Source of the DNA: an uncultured Lachnospiraceae bacterium
Lineage (GTDB): Bacteria; Bacillota; Clostridia; Lachnospirales; Lachnospiraceae
Assembly (NCBI GenBank): GCA_934394565.1
Contig: CAKRQV010000017.1
Coordinates: 1 to 50,944 of the forward strand
Reading direction: 5' to 3'
Length of the DNA stretch: 50,944 nt
Positions 8,159 to 16,511 of the stretch are shown here, piece by piece. The notes under the pieces were generated by a model. The model saw only the letters and a list, made by a program, of their open reading frames with translations. It did not search any database and was not told the DNA's origin. Within the stretch, counting starts at the first letter, position 1; every line of letters starts with the position of its first letter. The translations under genes were made by a program, and so were the position numbers.

Positions 8159-10003
8159 TTAATTCTGACCAATCTGGTCGGTATTCTCCACTTCTGCAAA
8201 CAATGCCTCAAATTCATCACGGCCGATTTTTTCTTTTTCCAGAAGAACCTCGGCACAACGATGTAAAACAGCCTCATGCTTCATCACGATCTCACGTGCC
8301 TTTTCATAGCAGTCATTGATAATCTGGCGCATCTCTTCATCGATTGCCGCAGCTGTTGTCTCACTGAAGCCCTTGGTATGGCCAAGATCCCGGCCAATAA
8401 ATACTTCATCAGAGTCATTCTCATACGCAATGAGTCCCAGCTTCTTTGACATACCGTAGCGGGTGATCATAGCTTTAGCCAGTGCTGTTGCCTGTTTGAT
8501 ATCCTGTGATGCACCGGTCGTAATATCCTCAAAGATCAGTTCTTCGGCAATACGGCCACCCAGACATACCATAATATGCTGCAGCATCTCGCCTCTGGTT
8601 TCAAACATATCATCCTTTTCCGGAAGTGGCATCGTATAGCCTGCTGCTCCCATACCGGTTGGAATAATGGAGATCGTATAAACCGGCTCCATATCCGGCA
8701 GTACATGGAATAAAATCGCATGCCCCGTCTCATGATACGCGGTAATCCGCTTTTCCTTGTCTGAGATTACACGGCTCTTTTTTTCCATGCCGATTCCTAC
8801 CTTAATAAAGGCACTTCGGATATCCTGCTGCCGGATGTACATCCGGTTGTCCTTTGCCGCAAGGATCGCAGCCTCATTTAAAAGGCTCTCCAACTCTGCG
8901 CCTGTAAATCCTGCTGTTGTCTGTGCGATCTGCATCAGATCCACATCCTCAGCCAGCGGTTTATTACGGGCATGTACCTTTAATATAGCTTCACGCCCCC
9001 GCATATCCGGCGCAGACACAGCCACCTGACGGTCAAAGCGACCCGGACGCAGGATCGCAGGATCCAGCACATCCACACGGTTGGTTGCCGCCATGACGAT
9101 AATTCCTTCATTGATCCCAAAACCATCCATCTCTACCAGAAGCTGGTTCAGCGTCTGCTCTCTTTCATCGTGGCTGCCACCCATACCGGTACCACGGCGT
9201 CTGGCCACAGCATCAATCTCATCAATAAATATAATACAGGGACTGTGTTTTTTGCCTTCTGCAAACAGATCCCTCACACGGGATGCTCCGACACCCACAA
9301 ACATCTCCACAAAATCCGAACCTGAAATACTGAAAAACGGCACTCCAGCTTCGCCTGCAATAGCCTTGGCCATCAGCGTCTTACCTGTACCCGGAGGGCC
9401 TACTAAAAGGACACCCTTCGGTATACGGGCACCAACTCTGGTATATTTTTCCGGACTTTTCAGGAAATCTACGATTTCCTTTAAATCCTCCTTTTCTTCT
9501 TCCAGACCGGCTACCTCTTCAAAGGTAATCTTTTTATCCTTGTCATTCGAAAGCTTTGCACGACTTTTGCCAAAATTCATCATGGACATATTTCCGCCGC
9601 CATTGCCGGCAGAACGGTTCATAAACATCATCATGACGACAACAACGACCAGTGACAGCAGTACCGGCAGAATAATATTGCTCAGTATACTCTCGCCCGG
9701 CACATCATCCAGCACATACTGGATACTGTGTTCCTGTAAAAGCTGCTCCACCTCCTTTACGTCACTGACATAGAAGCGGTAACTCACATCCGATGTAAGT
9801 TCCACTTCCACAGAGCCGGTTGGGATTTCACGGTTAGGTCTGATCTCAACAGAACCTACCACGCCATCCTCTACCGCCTGTTTGAAATCCTGGTAGGAAT
9901 ATTCACCGTGTGTGGCGATATTGCCGGACAGATAAATAAACAGTACGACAAGTCCCACACAAAACAGCAGATATGCCCCCCATACTCTTGGTTGTTTTTC
10001 CAC
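8159..10003 (-). CDS. ftsH: ATP-dependent zinc metalloprotease FtsH
   Basis: A 614-residue membrane-anchored AAA+ protease that degrades membrane and regulatory proteins. Two membrane segments near residues 10-28 and 105-128 bracket the extracytoplasmic domain. The AAA module shows Walker A GPPGTGKTLMAKAIA, Walker B IIFIDEIDAVARRRG and the second region of homology. The peptidase domain has the zinc motif HETGH. The start codon is GTG (10003) with AAGGAG about 10 bases upstream; no good ATG is nearby. It ends the conserved tilS-hpt-ftsH run, 42 bp after hpt. Confidence 0.97.
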   Translation of the reverse strand: MEKQPRVWGAYLLFCVGLVVLFIYLSGNIATHGEYSYQDFKQAVEDGVVGSVEIRPNREIPTGSVEVELTSDVSYRFYVSDVKEVEQLLQEHSIQYVLDDVPGESILSNIILPVLLSLVVVVVMMMFMNRSAGNGGGNMSMMNFGKSRAKLSNDKDKKITFEEVAGLEEEKEDLKEIVDFLKSPEKYTRVGARIPKGVLLVGPPGTGKTLMAKAIAGEAGVPFFSISGSDFVEMFVGVGASRVRDLFAEGKKHSPCIIFIDEIDAVARRRGTGMGGSHDEREQTLNQLLVEMDGFGINEGIIVMAATNRVDVLDPAILRPGRFDRQVAVSAPDMRGREAILKVHARNKPLAEDVDLMQIAQTTAGFTGAELESLLNEAAILAAKDNRMYIRQQDIRSAFIKVGIGMEKKSRVISDKEKRITAYHETGHAILFHVLPDMEPVYTISIIPTGMGAAGYTMPLPEKDDMFETRGEMLQHIMVCLGGRIAEELIFEDITTGASQDIKQATALAKAMITRYGMSKKLGLIAYENDSDEVFIGRDLGHTKGFSETTAAAIDEEMRQIINDCYEKAREIVMKHEAVLHRCAEVLLEKEKIGRDEFEALFAEVENTDQIGQN

Positions 10004-10045
10004 TGAAATTTTACTCCTTTATCTCTGCGCCTGGCGCAGTCTTGC

Positions 10046-10579
10046 TTATTCTTCCCCGTCCGGGCAGATCACACCAATATAGGGAAGATTGCGGTATTTC
10101 TGTGCATAATCCAGACCGAATCCCACGACAAACTCGTCCGGGATATTAAAGCAGACATAATCAGACTTAACATCCACGACACGACGTTCAGGCTTGTCCA
10201 GCATGCAGCAAAGCTTCAGGCTGGCCGGGTGACGGTCTTTTAATACCTTCATCAGGTAATGCAGCGTACGTCCTGTATCGACAATATCTTCTACGATCAG
10301 AACATCCTTGCCCTGCAGCGGCTCATCCAGATCCTTGATGATTTTTACAACGCCGGAGGACTTTGTGCTGTTGCCATAACTGGTTACAGACATAAAATCC
10401 ATGGTTACCGGAATAGTCAGACGTTTGGCCAGTTCACAGGTAAAGAAAATACTGCCCTTTAAAATACCAACAAGATGGACACATTTACCGGCATAATCAC
10501 GATTTAAAACAGCTGCCATCTCATCCAGCTTCTTAGATACTTCTTCTTCACTTAATAATACTTTGATCTTATCGCTCAT
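10046..10579 (-). CDS. hpt: Hypoxanthine phosphoribosyltransferase
   Basis: Purine salvage enzyme that joins hypoxanthine or guanine to PRPP to give IMP or GMP. The PRPP-binding motif VLIVEDIVDTGRT sits near residue 95, and the flexible-loop region MSVTSYGNST is present. Full length for the family (177 residues from this start). Two starts are possible: GTG at 10585 or ATG at 10579. I prefer the ATG because AGGAG is 9 bases before it but only 3 before the GTG. The start overlaps the end of tilS by 11 bp, implying translational coupling. Confidence 0.95.
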   Translation of the reverse strand: MSDKIKVLLSEEEVSKKLDEMAAVLNRDYAGKCVHLVGILKGSIFFTCELAKRLTIPVTMDFMSVTSYGNSTKSSGVVKIIKDLDEPLQGKDVLIVEDIVDTGRTLHYLMKVLKDRHPASLKLCCMLDKPERRVVDVKSDYVCFNIPDEFVVGFGLDYAQKYRNLPYIGVICPDGEE

Positions 10580-11945
10580 CTTCACACTCTCCTGTGATTT
10601 TTATCTCGAGGATCCGCTTTGTCTCCTCTGTTACTTTGTACTCTGCCCCCATTCGTTCTCCAGGAATCCATACTACCTGCGAACCATCAGCAATCAACCA
10701 CAGACTGTCTCTTTTGTACCGGGGGATCTTTCGGTCAATCAGAAAACGATTCAGCTTTTTGTGGTGTCCTGCTGCATCTATGCACAGGATATCCTCTGGC
10801 TGTCGTCTCCGAAGAACCAAATTCGTCTTGATTTTATCATAATCCACCCATTTCGTATATGGTTTTTCCATAATTTTTCCCGGTTTTGCAGGGAGCAGCG
10901 TCAGTGAGATCTGCCAGTCTTTAAAAATACAGATTTCTTCCAGATGCAGTTCACAGGCAGTTTTTTCCATATCCACTGGCTGTATGCCTATACAGACACT
11001 GTCTGCTTCTCTCCAGGCCATCTTTTTCCCCGGCAGCATGCATGTCCGGCCACAGGTACTGTCGAAGAGGGCATCCACCTGGGCAGCATGATCCCTGGTC
11101 AGATCCCTGCGGCCATCTGTCACACATGCGATCGCCCGATAACAGATTCTCTGCCTCAGCAGACGATCTTGCTGTAAAAGAGCGTCCGAAAGTCGCAGAT
11201 AACCTTCTTTTTCAGAAACCATCTGCTGCCAGAGCGGTTCCTCCTGCTCTTTGAGATACCTTTCTGTATCCTGCAGATCCAACGCTAATGCCGCAAAATG
11301 TGCTACAGCTTCTGTATTGATCTTTTCTAAAAGCGGCATCACCTCACAACGGATCCTGTTCCTTGTATAGGTAGTATCTGTATTTGTCTCATCCTCCCGC
11401 CAGGTGAGGTTTTTTTGTTCAAGAAATGCCCGGATTTCTTCACGATTTACGCAAAGAAGAGGCCGGATGATCTGTCCCTGTACCGGTCGGATTCCTCCGG
11501 CCCCTGTCAGACTGCTTCCCCTCGCCATCTGGAAGAGCATCGTCTCTGCCTGGTCATTTTGGTGATGCGCTACAGCGATAGCTCCTGCATTCCATGAATC
11601 TGCCAATGTCTGAAACAGGCGGTAACGCAGCTGCCGTCCGGCTTCTTCCAGACCGATACCGTATTTTTTTGCCTCCTCTTTTGCAGACACTTCACAAATT
11701 TCAAAGGCTATCCGGTATTTCTCACAATAGTCTTTCACAAAAGCGGCATCTTTATCCGCGTCCTTACCACGGATCCCATGATGTACATGAACGGCCAGGA
11801 GTGTCAGTCCATGGCTTGCAGATAATCCGCGAAGAATTTCCATCAGGCATAAAGAATCCGCGCCACCGGAAAAGCCCACAAGAATACGGCCATTTTCCGG
11901 CAGCATAGACCACTGCATCATGAATTCTTCTACCCGTTTTATCAT
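10569..11945 (-). CDS. tilS: tRNA(Ile)-lysidine synthase
   Basis: A 458-residue N-type ATP pyrophosphatase that converts C34 of the CAU-anticodon tRNA-Ile to lysidine, so that the tRNA reads AUA. The PP-loop signature GFSGGADSLCLM is at residues about 24-35, followed by VHVHHGIRGKDAD. The region AVAHHQNDQAETMLFQMARG is also typical of TilS. A C-terminal substrate-binding domain gives full length. It follows the SpoIIE-like gene by 6 bp and overlaps hpt, the usual Firmicutes order. Confidence 0.95.
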   Translation of the reverse strand: MIKRVEEFMMQWSMLPENGRILVGFSGGADSLCLMEILRGLSASHGLTLLAVHVHHGIRGKDADKDAAFVKDYCEKYRIAFEICEVSAKEEAKKYGIGLEEAGRQLRYRLFQTLADSWNAGAIAVAHHQNDQAETMLFQMARGSSLTGAGGIRPVQGQIIRPLLCVNREEIRAFLEQKNLTWREDETNTDTTYTRNRIRCEVMPLLEKINTEAVAHFAALALDLQDTERYLKEQEEPLWQQMVSEKEGYLRLSDALLQQDRLLRQRICYRAIACVTDGRRDLTRDHAAQVDALFDSTCGRTCMLPGKKMAWREADSVCIGIQPVDMEKTACELHLEEICIFKDWQISLTLLPAKPGKIMEKPYTKWVDYDKIKTNLVLRRRQPEDILCIDAAGHHKKLNRFLIDRKIPRYKRDSLWLIADGSQVVWIPGERMGAEYKVTEETKRILEIKITGECEDER

Positions 11946-11951
11946 CTGTCT

Positions 11952-13430
11952 TCACCCCTGTTTTTCCCAGAAACCGGCCACAAGCACGGTCATATCATCC
12001 TTGTTTTCATCTTCCTGCTGTAAAGAAACCTTTGCAAGAATCTCCTCACTCATCCGCTGTGGTGACTGTTTTTTCAGATCTTCCAGCATCGTCTCCATGG
12101 ATTTCGTCTCCTGACTGTTTTTTAAGGCATCGCATACGCCATCTGTAATCATAACAATGTAATCCCCCGGTCGCAGTCTGACACGAAGTTTTTCATAACC
12201 GGTCTTTTTTTCAAGACCTGGTGCCATGGCGGGCAATTCCACCGGCTGGACATGACGGTTTCTTATAATATAAGAAGCAGCCGCACCTGCCTTCATAAAT
12301 TCACAGATGCCTGTATACAGATTGACCTGGCAGATATCCAGTGTTGCATACCGTTCATTCTCCTCTGCCTGCAAAAGCAGTGTTGTATGCAGCATCTGGA
12401 AGGTCATTTCCTTTGAAAAACCACAGGCCATAAATTCTTCCAGAAGATTCAAAAGCTGCTCACTGCTTTTCTTTGCACCATCTCCACAACCCATTCCATC
12501 AGAGAGACACAGATGTGCCTGTCCATTCTCTGTAAATATGCTGTAATTATCTCCGCAGACGGTCTGTCTGCTTCCCGGCCTTCGGCTGATGCCGCAGAGG
12601 ATTTCAAAACGTACTGTCTCTGTAAAACTGTACAGTGCATAGTTCTCCCCGACAAAAGCCTTTTGCCGGGGATCGGCTGTCATATGCCGACCACTTCTTT
12701 TTTCAAGTATCCTGGTGATTTCCTGCACCAAAACTGCCTTCTTGCCACAGGCTTTCATGGTTACAAAAAAGCTGATCCGCCGGGTATCTCTTTCCAGCAC
12801 CCAGATCTCACCAATCTGCACCCCTTGATGACGTGCCGCTGCTTTGAGCTGTTTTTCCATTGCCTGTCCCAGAGGCTGGTAACGTGAGGACTCTCTTGCC
12901 GACTGTCGAAGCATATGGGCGATCTCTCCCAGCTGCATAGCTGTCACCAGACGAACCTCCGTCAGCTTTTCTCTCCAGAACTGTTCCCGGTGATGTTCCT
13001 GCACACAAAAGCGCAGCGTTTGCATCGTATCCCGGCCACGGCTGCACCAGCAGACCCAATCTGCAACGCTTTTTTCGTAGTCCTCCTCCCGGTTTTCCTC
13101 TAAGAGAGCGATCATCCGGCTGGCACAGGCTTTGCGGTGGATCCGTCCGACCCTGTCACAATTTTTGCGATACCCGCAATCCGCACAGGCTTTCTGACGG
13201 AAGCCCGCCCAGATACGTTCACTTTCTCTGTCAGCATCCGGTTTTGTATCTTCTTCCTGACCAATCGCTCTTGAAAGTGCACCGAAAGCCTCCGCTTTCA
13301 GCCATAACATTCTGTCCTGTGGCATCTCCTGCATCCAGGCTCTTTCTTTCTCCTCAGAAAAAACTTTTGCCATGCTCCACAACGCCAGTACCAATCCGGC
13401 CGCGAGCATGGCAAATAGTATTTGCTGCAT
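11952..13430 (-). CDS. SpoIIE-type PP2C serine phosphatase, short form
   Basis: A 492-residue protein whose C-terminal half is a SpoIIE-like PP2C phosphatase, which in sporulation dephosphorylates SpoIIAA and so activates sigma F. Metal-binding motifs are GDNYSIF and LCLSDGMGCGDGA near residues 290-315, and VMITDGVCDAL near 430. A cysteine cluster (CADCGYRKNCDRVGRIHRKAC) lies near residues 80-100. Canonical SpoIIE is about 800 residues with ten membrane helices. Here there is only one N-terminal helix (residues about 2-20), so the membrane part is nearly gone. It occupies the spoIIE slot between divIC and tilS, so it is likely the functional equivalent. Confidence 0.8.
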   Translation of the reverse strand: MQQILFAMLAAGLVLALWSMAKVFSEEKERAWMQEMPQDRMLWLKAEAFGALSRAIGQEEDTKPDADRESERIWAGFRQKACADCGYRKNCDRVGRIHRKACASRMIALLEENREEDYEKSVADWVCWCSRGRDTMQTLRFCVQEHHREQFWREKLTEVRLVTAMQLGEIAHMLRQSARESSRYQPLGQAMEKQLKAAARHQGVQIGEIWVLERDTRRISFFVTMKACGKKAVLVQEITRILEKRSGRHMTADPRQKAFVGENYALYSFTETVRFEILCGISRRPGSRQTVCGDNYSIFTENGQAHLCLSDGMGCGDGAKKSSEQLLNLLEEFMACGFSKEMTFQMLHTTLLLQAEENERYATLDICQVNLYTGICEFMKAGAAASYIIRNRHVQPVELPAMAPGLEKKTGYEKLRVRLRPGDYIVMITDGVCDALKNSQETKSMETMLEDLKKQSPQRMSEEILAKVSLQQEDENKDDMTVLVAGFWEKQG

Positions 13431-13514
13431 ATACCGTCCCCCCTGACTGTAGTGTCAGGAGCCATTATACAAAAGTTTCTATGCGAAATCTGTCAAATCA
13501 TGATCTTCTGCAAA

Positions 13515-13841
13515 TTATTTTGATTCCTTGAACATGATCTCATCATCATTGACAAGGCCGAGCTTTTCCCGGGCAATCTTGGCAATATATTCGTCACTTT
13601 TCATGTATTCGCCCTGTTTCTCAATAGCCTCTGCACGCTCATTTTCAGTCTCGATTTGTGTTTCCAGCGTCTCTATCGTATTCTGATTAGCCTGAATTGT
13701 CTGCTTAAGGCTGCGGCTTTTCACCACGATCACTCCCATTAAGACACATACGATCAGTACAATCATCAACATACCGATCATATTCTGCCGGTAACCTCTG
13801 CTGGCACGGTATGCCCGTTTTTTATATCCTGCTCTCGCCAT
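13515..13841 (-). CDS. divIC: Septum formation initiator DivIC/FtsL-like
   Basis: Small bitopic division protein: a basic N-terminus (ARAGYKKRAYRASRGYRQ), one membrane helix (IGMLMIVLIVCVLMGVIVV), a coiled coil (LKQTIQANQNTIETLETQIE), and the C-terminal block YIAKIAREKLGLVNDDEIMF typical of DivIC. It helps assemble the divisome with FtsL and DivIB. The start is uncertain. The ATG at 13841 has GGGGAG upstream and overlaps yabQ by only 20 bp, so I chose it over upstream in-frame codons at 13865 or 13922. Confidence 0.85.
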   Translation of the reverse strand: MARAGYKKRAYRASRGYRQNMIGMLMIVLIVCVLMGVIVVKSRSLKQTIQANQNTIETLETQIETENERAEAIEKQGEYMKSDEYIAKIAREKLGLVNDDEIMFKESK

Positions 13842-14298
13842 TATGCTTTCGTTCTCCCCGGCCATCCTTTTTTCTGTGATGTGTAAAATGACCATATAAC
13901 GTGATTCTACCTCTTTTACCATGATATTTCAACCATTTTATACATCTGCAGACGGCGAAACACAGTTTTTTCACAGGCAATGTCAAATATTGCAGGACAA
14001 AGGTTCCTCCCTTTACCACACTTTTGCTCAGACACAGTTCATATACTGCTCCACCGGCAACAGCTGCAGCCAACCAGTCCGGCCGAATTCTGCCATCCAT
14101 ATGTCGCACAGCAGTATCAAAAGACAAAAGGCCCACGCATATCCAGAATACCAGGTCTTCTGTGTCACGCCACCATCTGGCGTGTACACATGTATTTCTG
14201 AATATACGCAGACCATCATATGCCAGTCCCGCGCATATACCGGTTACCAGCATACGCAGAAGTACATAAACGTCCTGCATCACTCCTGTCTCACGCAT
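13822..14298 (-). CDS. yabQ: Spore cortex biosynthesis protein YabQ
   Basis: Membrane protein of 158 residues needed for spore cortex formation in bacilli. About four hydrophobic segments, with the family pattern LRMLVTGICAGLAYDGLRIF at the N-terminus and DLVFWICVGLLSFDTAVRHM following. The ATG overlaps the yabP stop codon (TGATG), so the pair is translationally coupled. It lies in the fixed order rqcP-yabP-yabQ-divIC, which supports the name even though YabQ proteins diverge strongly. Confidence 0.85.
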   Translation of the reverse strand: MRETGVMQDVYVLLRMLVTGICAGLAYDGLRIFRNTCVHARWWRDTEDLVFWICVGLLSFDTAVRHMDGRIRPDWLAAAVAGGAVYELCLSKSVVKGGTFVLQYLTLPVKKLCFAVCRCIKWLKYHGKRGRITLYGHFTHHRKKDGRGERKHNGESRI

Positions 14299-14582
14299 CA
14301 GCGAAACATCCTCTGCCAGATACTTTTCCCCTCTGTTTTTACATTGGTTCCTCTGACATACTGTATACTTTCCACTGTTCCGCTCATCATGATACAGCCA
14401 TTTTCAACAGACAACTGACTGATATGCATATCTTTTCCACGGATTGTCAGTCGTCCACAGACTGTATCCAAACGAATACCTTCGGTGTCAAAAGCCAGCA
14501 CTTCCTTCACGCCGCTGATCCTGCCTGATGCGCGATCCAGAATCTGCAGTTCATGCTTTCCTTCTGTTCTATTGTCCGACAT
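14298..14582 (-). CDS. yabP: Sporulation protein YabP
   Basis: A 94-residue YabP/YqfC-family protein required for spore cortex formation under the mother-cell programme. Visible pattern: EVLAFDTEGIRLDTVCGRLT, then IRGKDMHISQLSVENG and a C-terminal MSGTVESIQYV, which fits the small beta-rich fold. RBS AGAAGG precedes the ATG. It is coupled by a 1-base overlap to yabQ, and both sit between rqcP and divIC. Confidence 0.9.
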   Translation of the reverse strand: MSDNRTEGKHELQILDRASGRISGVKEVLAFDTEGIRLDTVCGRLTIRGKDMHISQLSVENGCIMMSGTVESIQYVRGTNVKTEGKSIWQRMFR

Positions 14583-14641
14583 AGCCCATACCTTCTTTTT
14601 CTTTCTATCCAGTGTATGAACTGCTGTCCCTTTTCATGCTA

Positions 14642-14881
14642 TCAGATATAACGGTACAGCTCTTTAGCTTCTTCCTTCTTGACAGTATCCTGCACATCCA
14701 GAATCTCTGCTTTTACTGTCCGTGTACCGAACTGGATTTCCAGTACATCACCTGTTTTGACTGCTGTCGATGCCTTTGCCGGTTTACCATTCAGCAAAAC
14801 ACGACCAGCATCACAGGCTTCATTTGCCACAGTTCTTCTTTTGATCAGCCGGCTGACCTTTAAAAATTTATCTAATCTCAT
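14642..14881 (-). CDS. rqcP: S4-domain RNA-binding protein RqcP (YabO)
   Basis: A 79-residue protein that is almost entirely an S4 RNA-binding domain (MRLDKFLKVSRLIKRRTVAN). RqcP works with RqcH in ribosome-associated quality control, stabilising the tRNA while alanine tails are added to stalled chains. I used the ATG at 14881, which starts exactly at the domain and has AGGGGA upstream; an in-frame ATG 12 codons earlier is less likely. It lies between hup and yabP, as usual in Firmicutes. Confidence 0.9.
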   Translation of the reverse strand: MRLDKFLKVSRLIKRRTVANEACDAGRVLLNGKPAKASTAVKTGDVLEIQFGTRTVKAEILDVQDTVKKEEAKELYRYI

Positions 14882-14950
14882 ATTTTCACTTTCCCCTGGG
14901 TTTTCCAAACCTGCCATCTGCTGCTTTTTTTTATATGCTAAGGCAACAAA

Positions 14951-14974
14951 AGCCGGACAGTATCCTGTCCGGCT
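14951..14974 (-). terminator. Terminator after hup
   Basis: Perfect 10-bp stem AGCCGGACAG / CTGTCCGGCT with a 4-base loop, 14 bp past the hup stop, followed by TTTGTTG on the minus strand. The T-run is short, so some read-through into rqcP-yabP is plausible. Confidence 0.8.
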
Positions 14975-14988
14975 ATCATTTATGCGAA

Positions 14989-15264
14989 TTATTTGTTCAG
15001 CATATCCTTTAAAGCTTTACCAGCTTTGAATTTTGGAGCCTTGGAAGCTGCGATTGTCATGGAAGCACCTGTCTGCGGGTTTCTTCCCTCTCTTGCTGCT
15101 CTCTCAGAAACCTCGAATGTACCGAAACCTACCATCTGGATCTTTTCACCTTTTTTTAATTCTTCAGCAACAACATCTTCAAATGCTTTCAGCGCTGCTT
15201 CAGCACTTTTCTTGGACAGTCCGGCTTTCTCAGCCATAGCTGCTACTAATTCAGTCTTGTTCAT
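14989..15264 (-). CDS. hup: DNA-binding protein HU
   Basis: A 91-residue histone-like protein that bends and compacts DNA. Start MNKTELVAAMAEKAGLSKKS and the beta-arm block GFGTFEVSERAAREGRNPQT are unmistakable. ATG has an AGGAGG site. It is driven by a strong promoter (TTGACA, TATAAG) and followed by a GC-rich terminator, which fits an abundant protein. Confidence 0.97.
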   Translation of the reverse strand: MNKTELVAAMAEKAGLSKKSAEAALKAFEDVVAEELKKGEKIQMVGFGTFEVSERAAREGRNPQTGASMTIAASKAPKFKAGKALKDMLNK

Positions 15265-15392
15265 TTCTAATTCCTCCTGTATTCAGCAAATCATCATCGT
15301 GTCCAAAATTCACTGAGGAAATTCTCAGACCGCTTGGATATGCTGCTTATCTTCATCTTCACGAGTCTCTCTTCATGAGATGCACATCAATA

Positions 15393-15421
15393 CTTATATA
15401 ACGAATATACCCGTTTGTCAA
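15393..15421 (-). promoter_or_regulatory. Strong sigma-A-type promoter of hup
   Basis: Minus strand: consensus -35 TTGACA, 17-bp spacer, -10 TATAAG. About 130 bp of leader separates it from the hup ATG; I recognise no riboswitch in that leader. Confidence 0.85.
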
Positions 15422-15436
15422 GGAAAAACCGCATAT

Positions 15437-16408
15437 TCACAGGGTTTGCGTGATATTTTCAACGAACCTGCACCAGTTTTTCTGCTGTTTCAGAATCTTT
15501 ATCATTTTCTCCATATTTTTCCCCGGTGGCATAGTTTTTGAACTCTGCATATAATAATTGGCAAGCTTCCAGTTTTTCCAGGGATAACACAATCGCAGAC
15601 ACAAATCCATCCATTCTTCTCTGGAAAGCGGCCGCACATCCTGATACCATTTGAGCATCTGATCAAACAGCTGAAAATTCCAGTCATTTTTTTCAAGGAT
15701 TTTGCGCATATAGCGATACAAATCCGCACTCTGCTTTTCATAGCTCCATTTCTGAAAGCCGACCACCACCGGCTTCTGCGCGCAAAACAATAGCGTATGA
15801 TGTGTGAAATCACCATGGCAGACCCCGACTTCACCGTCAGGAACACTATATTTGGGAATACAATCCATCTGTGCCACGGCGGCCTCTCCCTGCCGGATAA
15901 ATTCTGCCATAGAATCTGCCAATAGCTCTTCAAATGCATTTTTCTGACGCCGCTTCTGCAAATAACGTGCCGTACGTTTCAGCTCTCTGTTATGCCGCAG
16001 ACAGTCCTCATATAAAGACGGGGGTGCATACTGCTGCTGATACGGAATCTTCATTACCGTATGTATCTGTGCCAACAGTCTGGCTCCTTTTCGTATATCA
16101 GCAATGGCATGTGTATCACATTCTCTGCCACGGTACCAGCGTCGCAGTGTATAGACTGTTCCGGCTCTGTCCCGGCTGTATAGTTCTCCATCCAGATTCG
16201 CAAGAAGCATATCTGTACAGGCTATATCGCTGTCTTCGATCCGTTCCTGGATTAACTTCTGCCAGATCAGCTTCTGTACTGAACCCGGATATTCCTGTAA
16301 AATTCTGAGTCCGTCTTCCGTCTCACAGATCCAGGCTCCTCTTCCCCTGACAAGATTATCTGTATGAATTCCATATTTTTCGAGTACTTCCAGTTCATAT
16401 CGATACAA
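15437..16408 (-). CDS. CotS-like spore coat protein with aminoglycoside-phosphotransferase fold
   Basis: A 323-residue protein of the CotS/YutH type, with a kinase-like fold found on the spore coat. The Brenner-like catalytic motif CHGDFTHHTLLF is visible near residue 195, and an N-lobe is present. The usual later Asp is weak: VGFQKWSYEK replaces the common IDFD metal-binding motif, so activity is doubtful. The start codon appears to be TTG at 16408, with GGGGG 7 bases before it; no ATG lies near the N-terminus. Gene context (next to sporulation genes) supports a spore role. Confidence 0.75.
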   Translation of the reverse strand: MYRYELEVLEKYGIHTDNLVRGRGAWICETEDGLRILQEYPGSVQKLIWQKLIQERIEDSDIACTDMLLANLDGELYSRDRAGTVYTLRRWYRGRECDTHAIADIRKGARLLAQIHTVMKIPYQQQYAPPSLYEDCLRHNRELKRTARYLQKRRQKNAFEELLADSMAEFIRQGEAAVAQMDCIPKYSVPDGEVGVCHGDFTHHTLLFCAQKPVVVGFQKWSYEKQSADLYRYMRKILEKNDWNFQLFDQMLKWYQDVRPLSREEWMDLCLRLCYPWKNWKLANYYMQSSKTMPPGKNMEKMIKILKQQKNWCRFVENITQTL

Positions 16409-16511
16409 GGCAATTCCCCCTCAAGTCCGTTTTGCGTTGCGTATTAATCTATGAATCCACAATGCAAAATAGAAGAGAGGGGGAACATTTTATCGTATAT
16501 TCTGTTTTATT

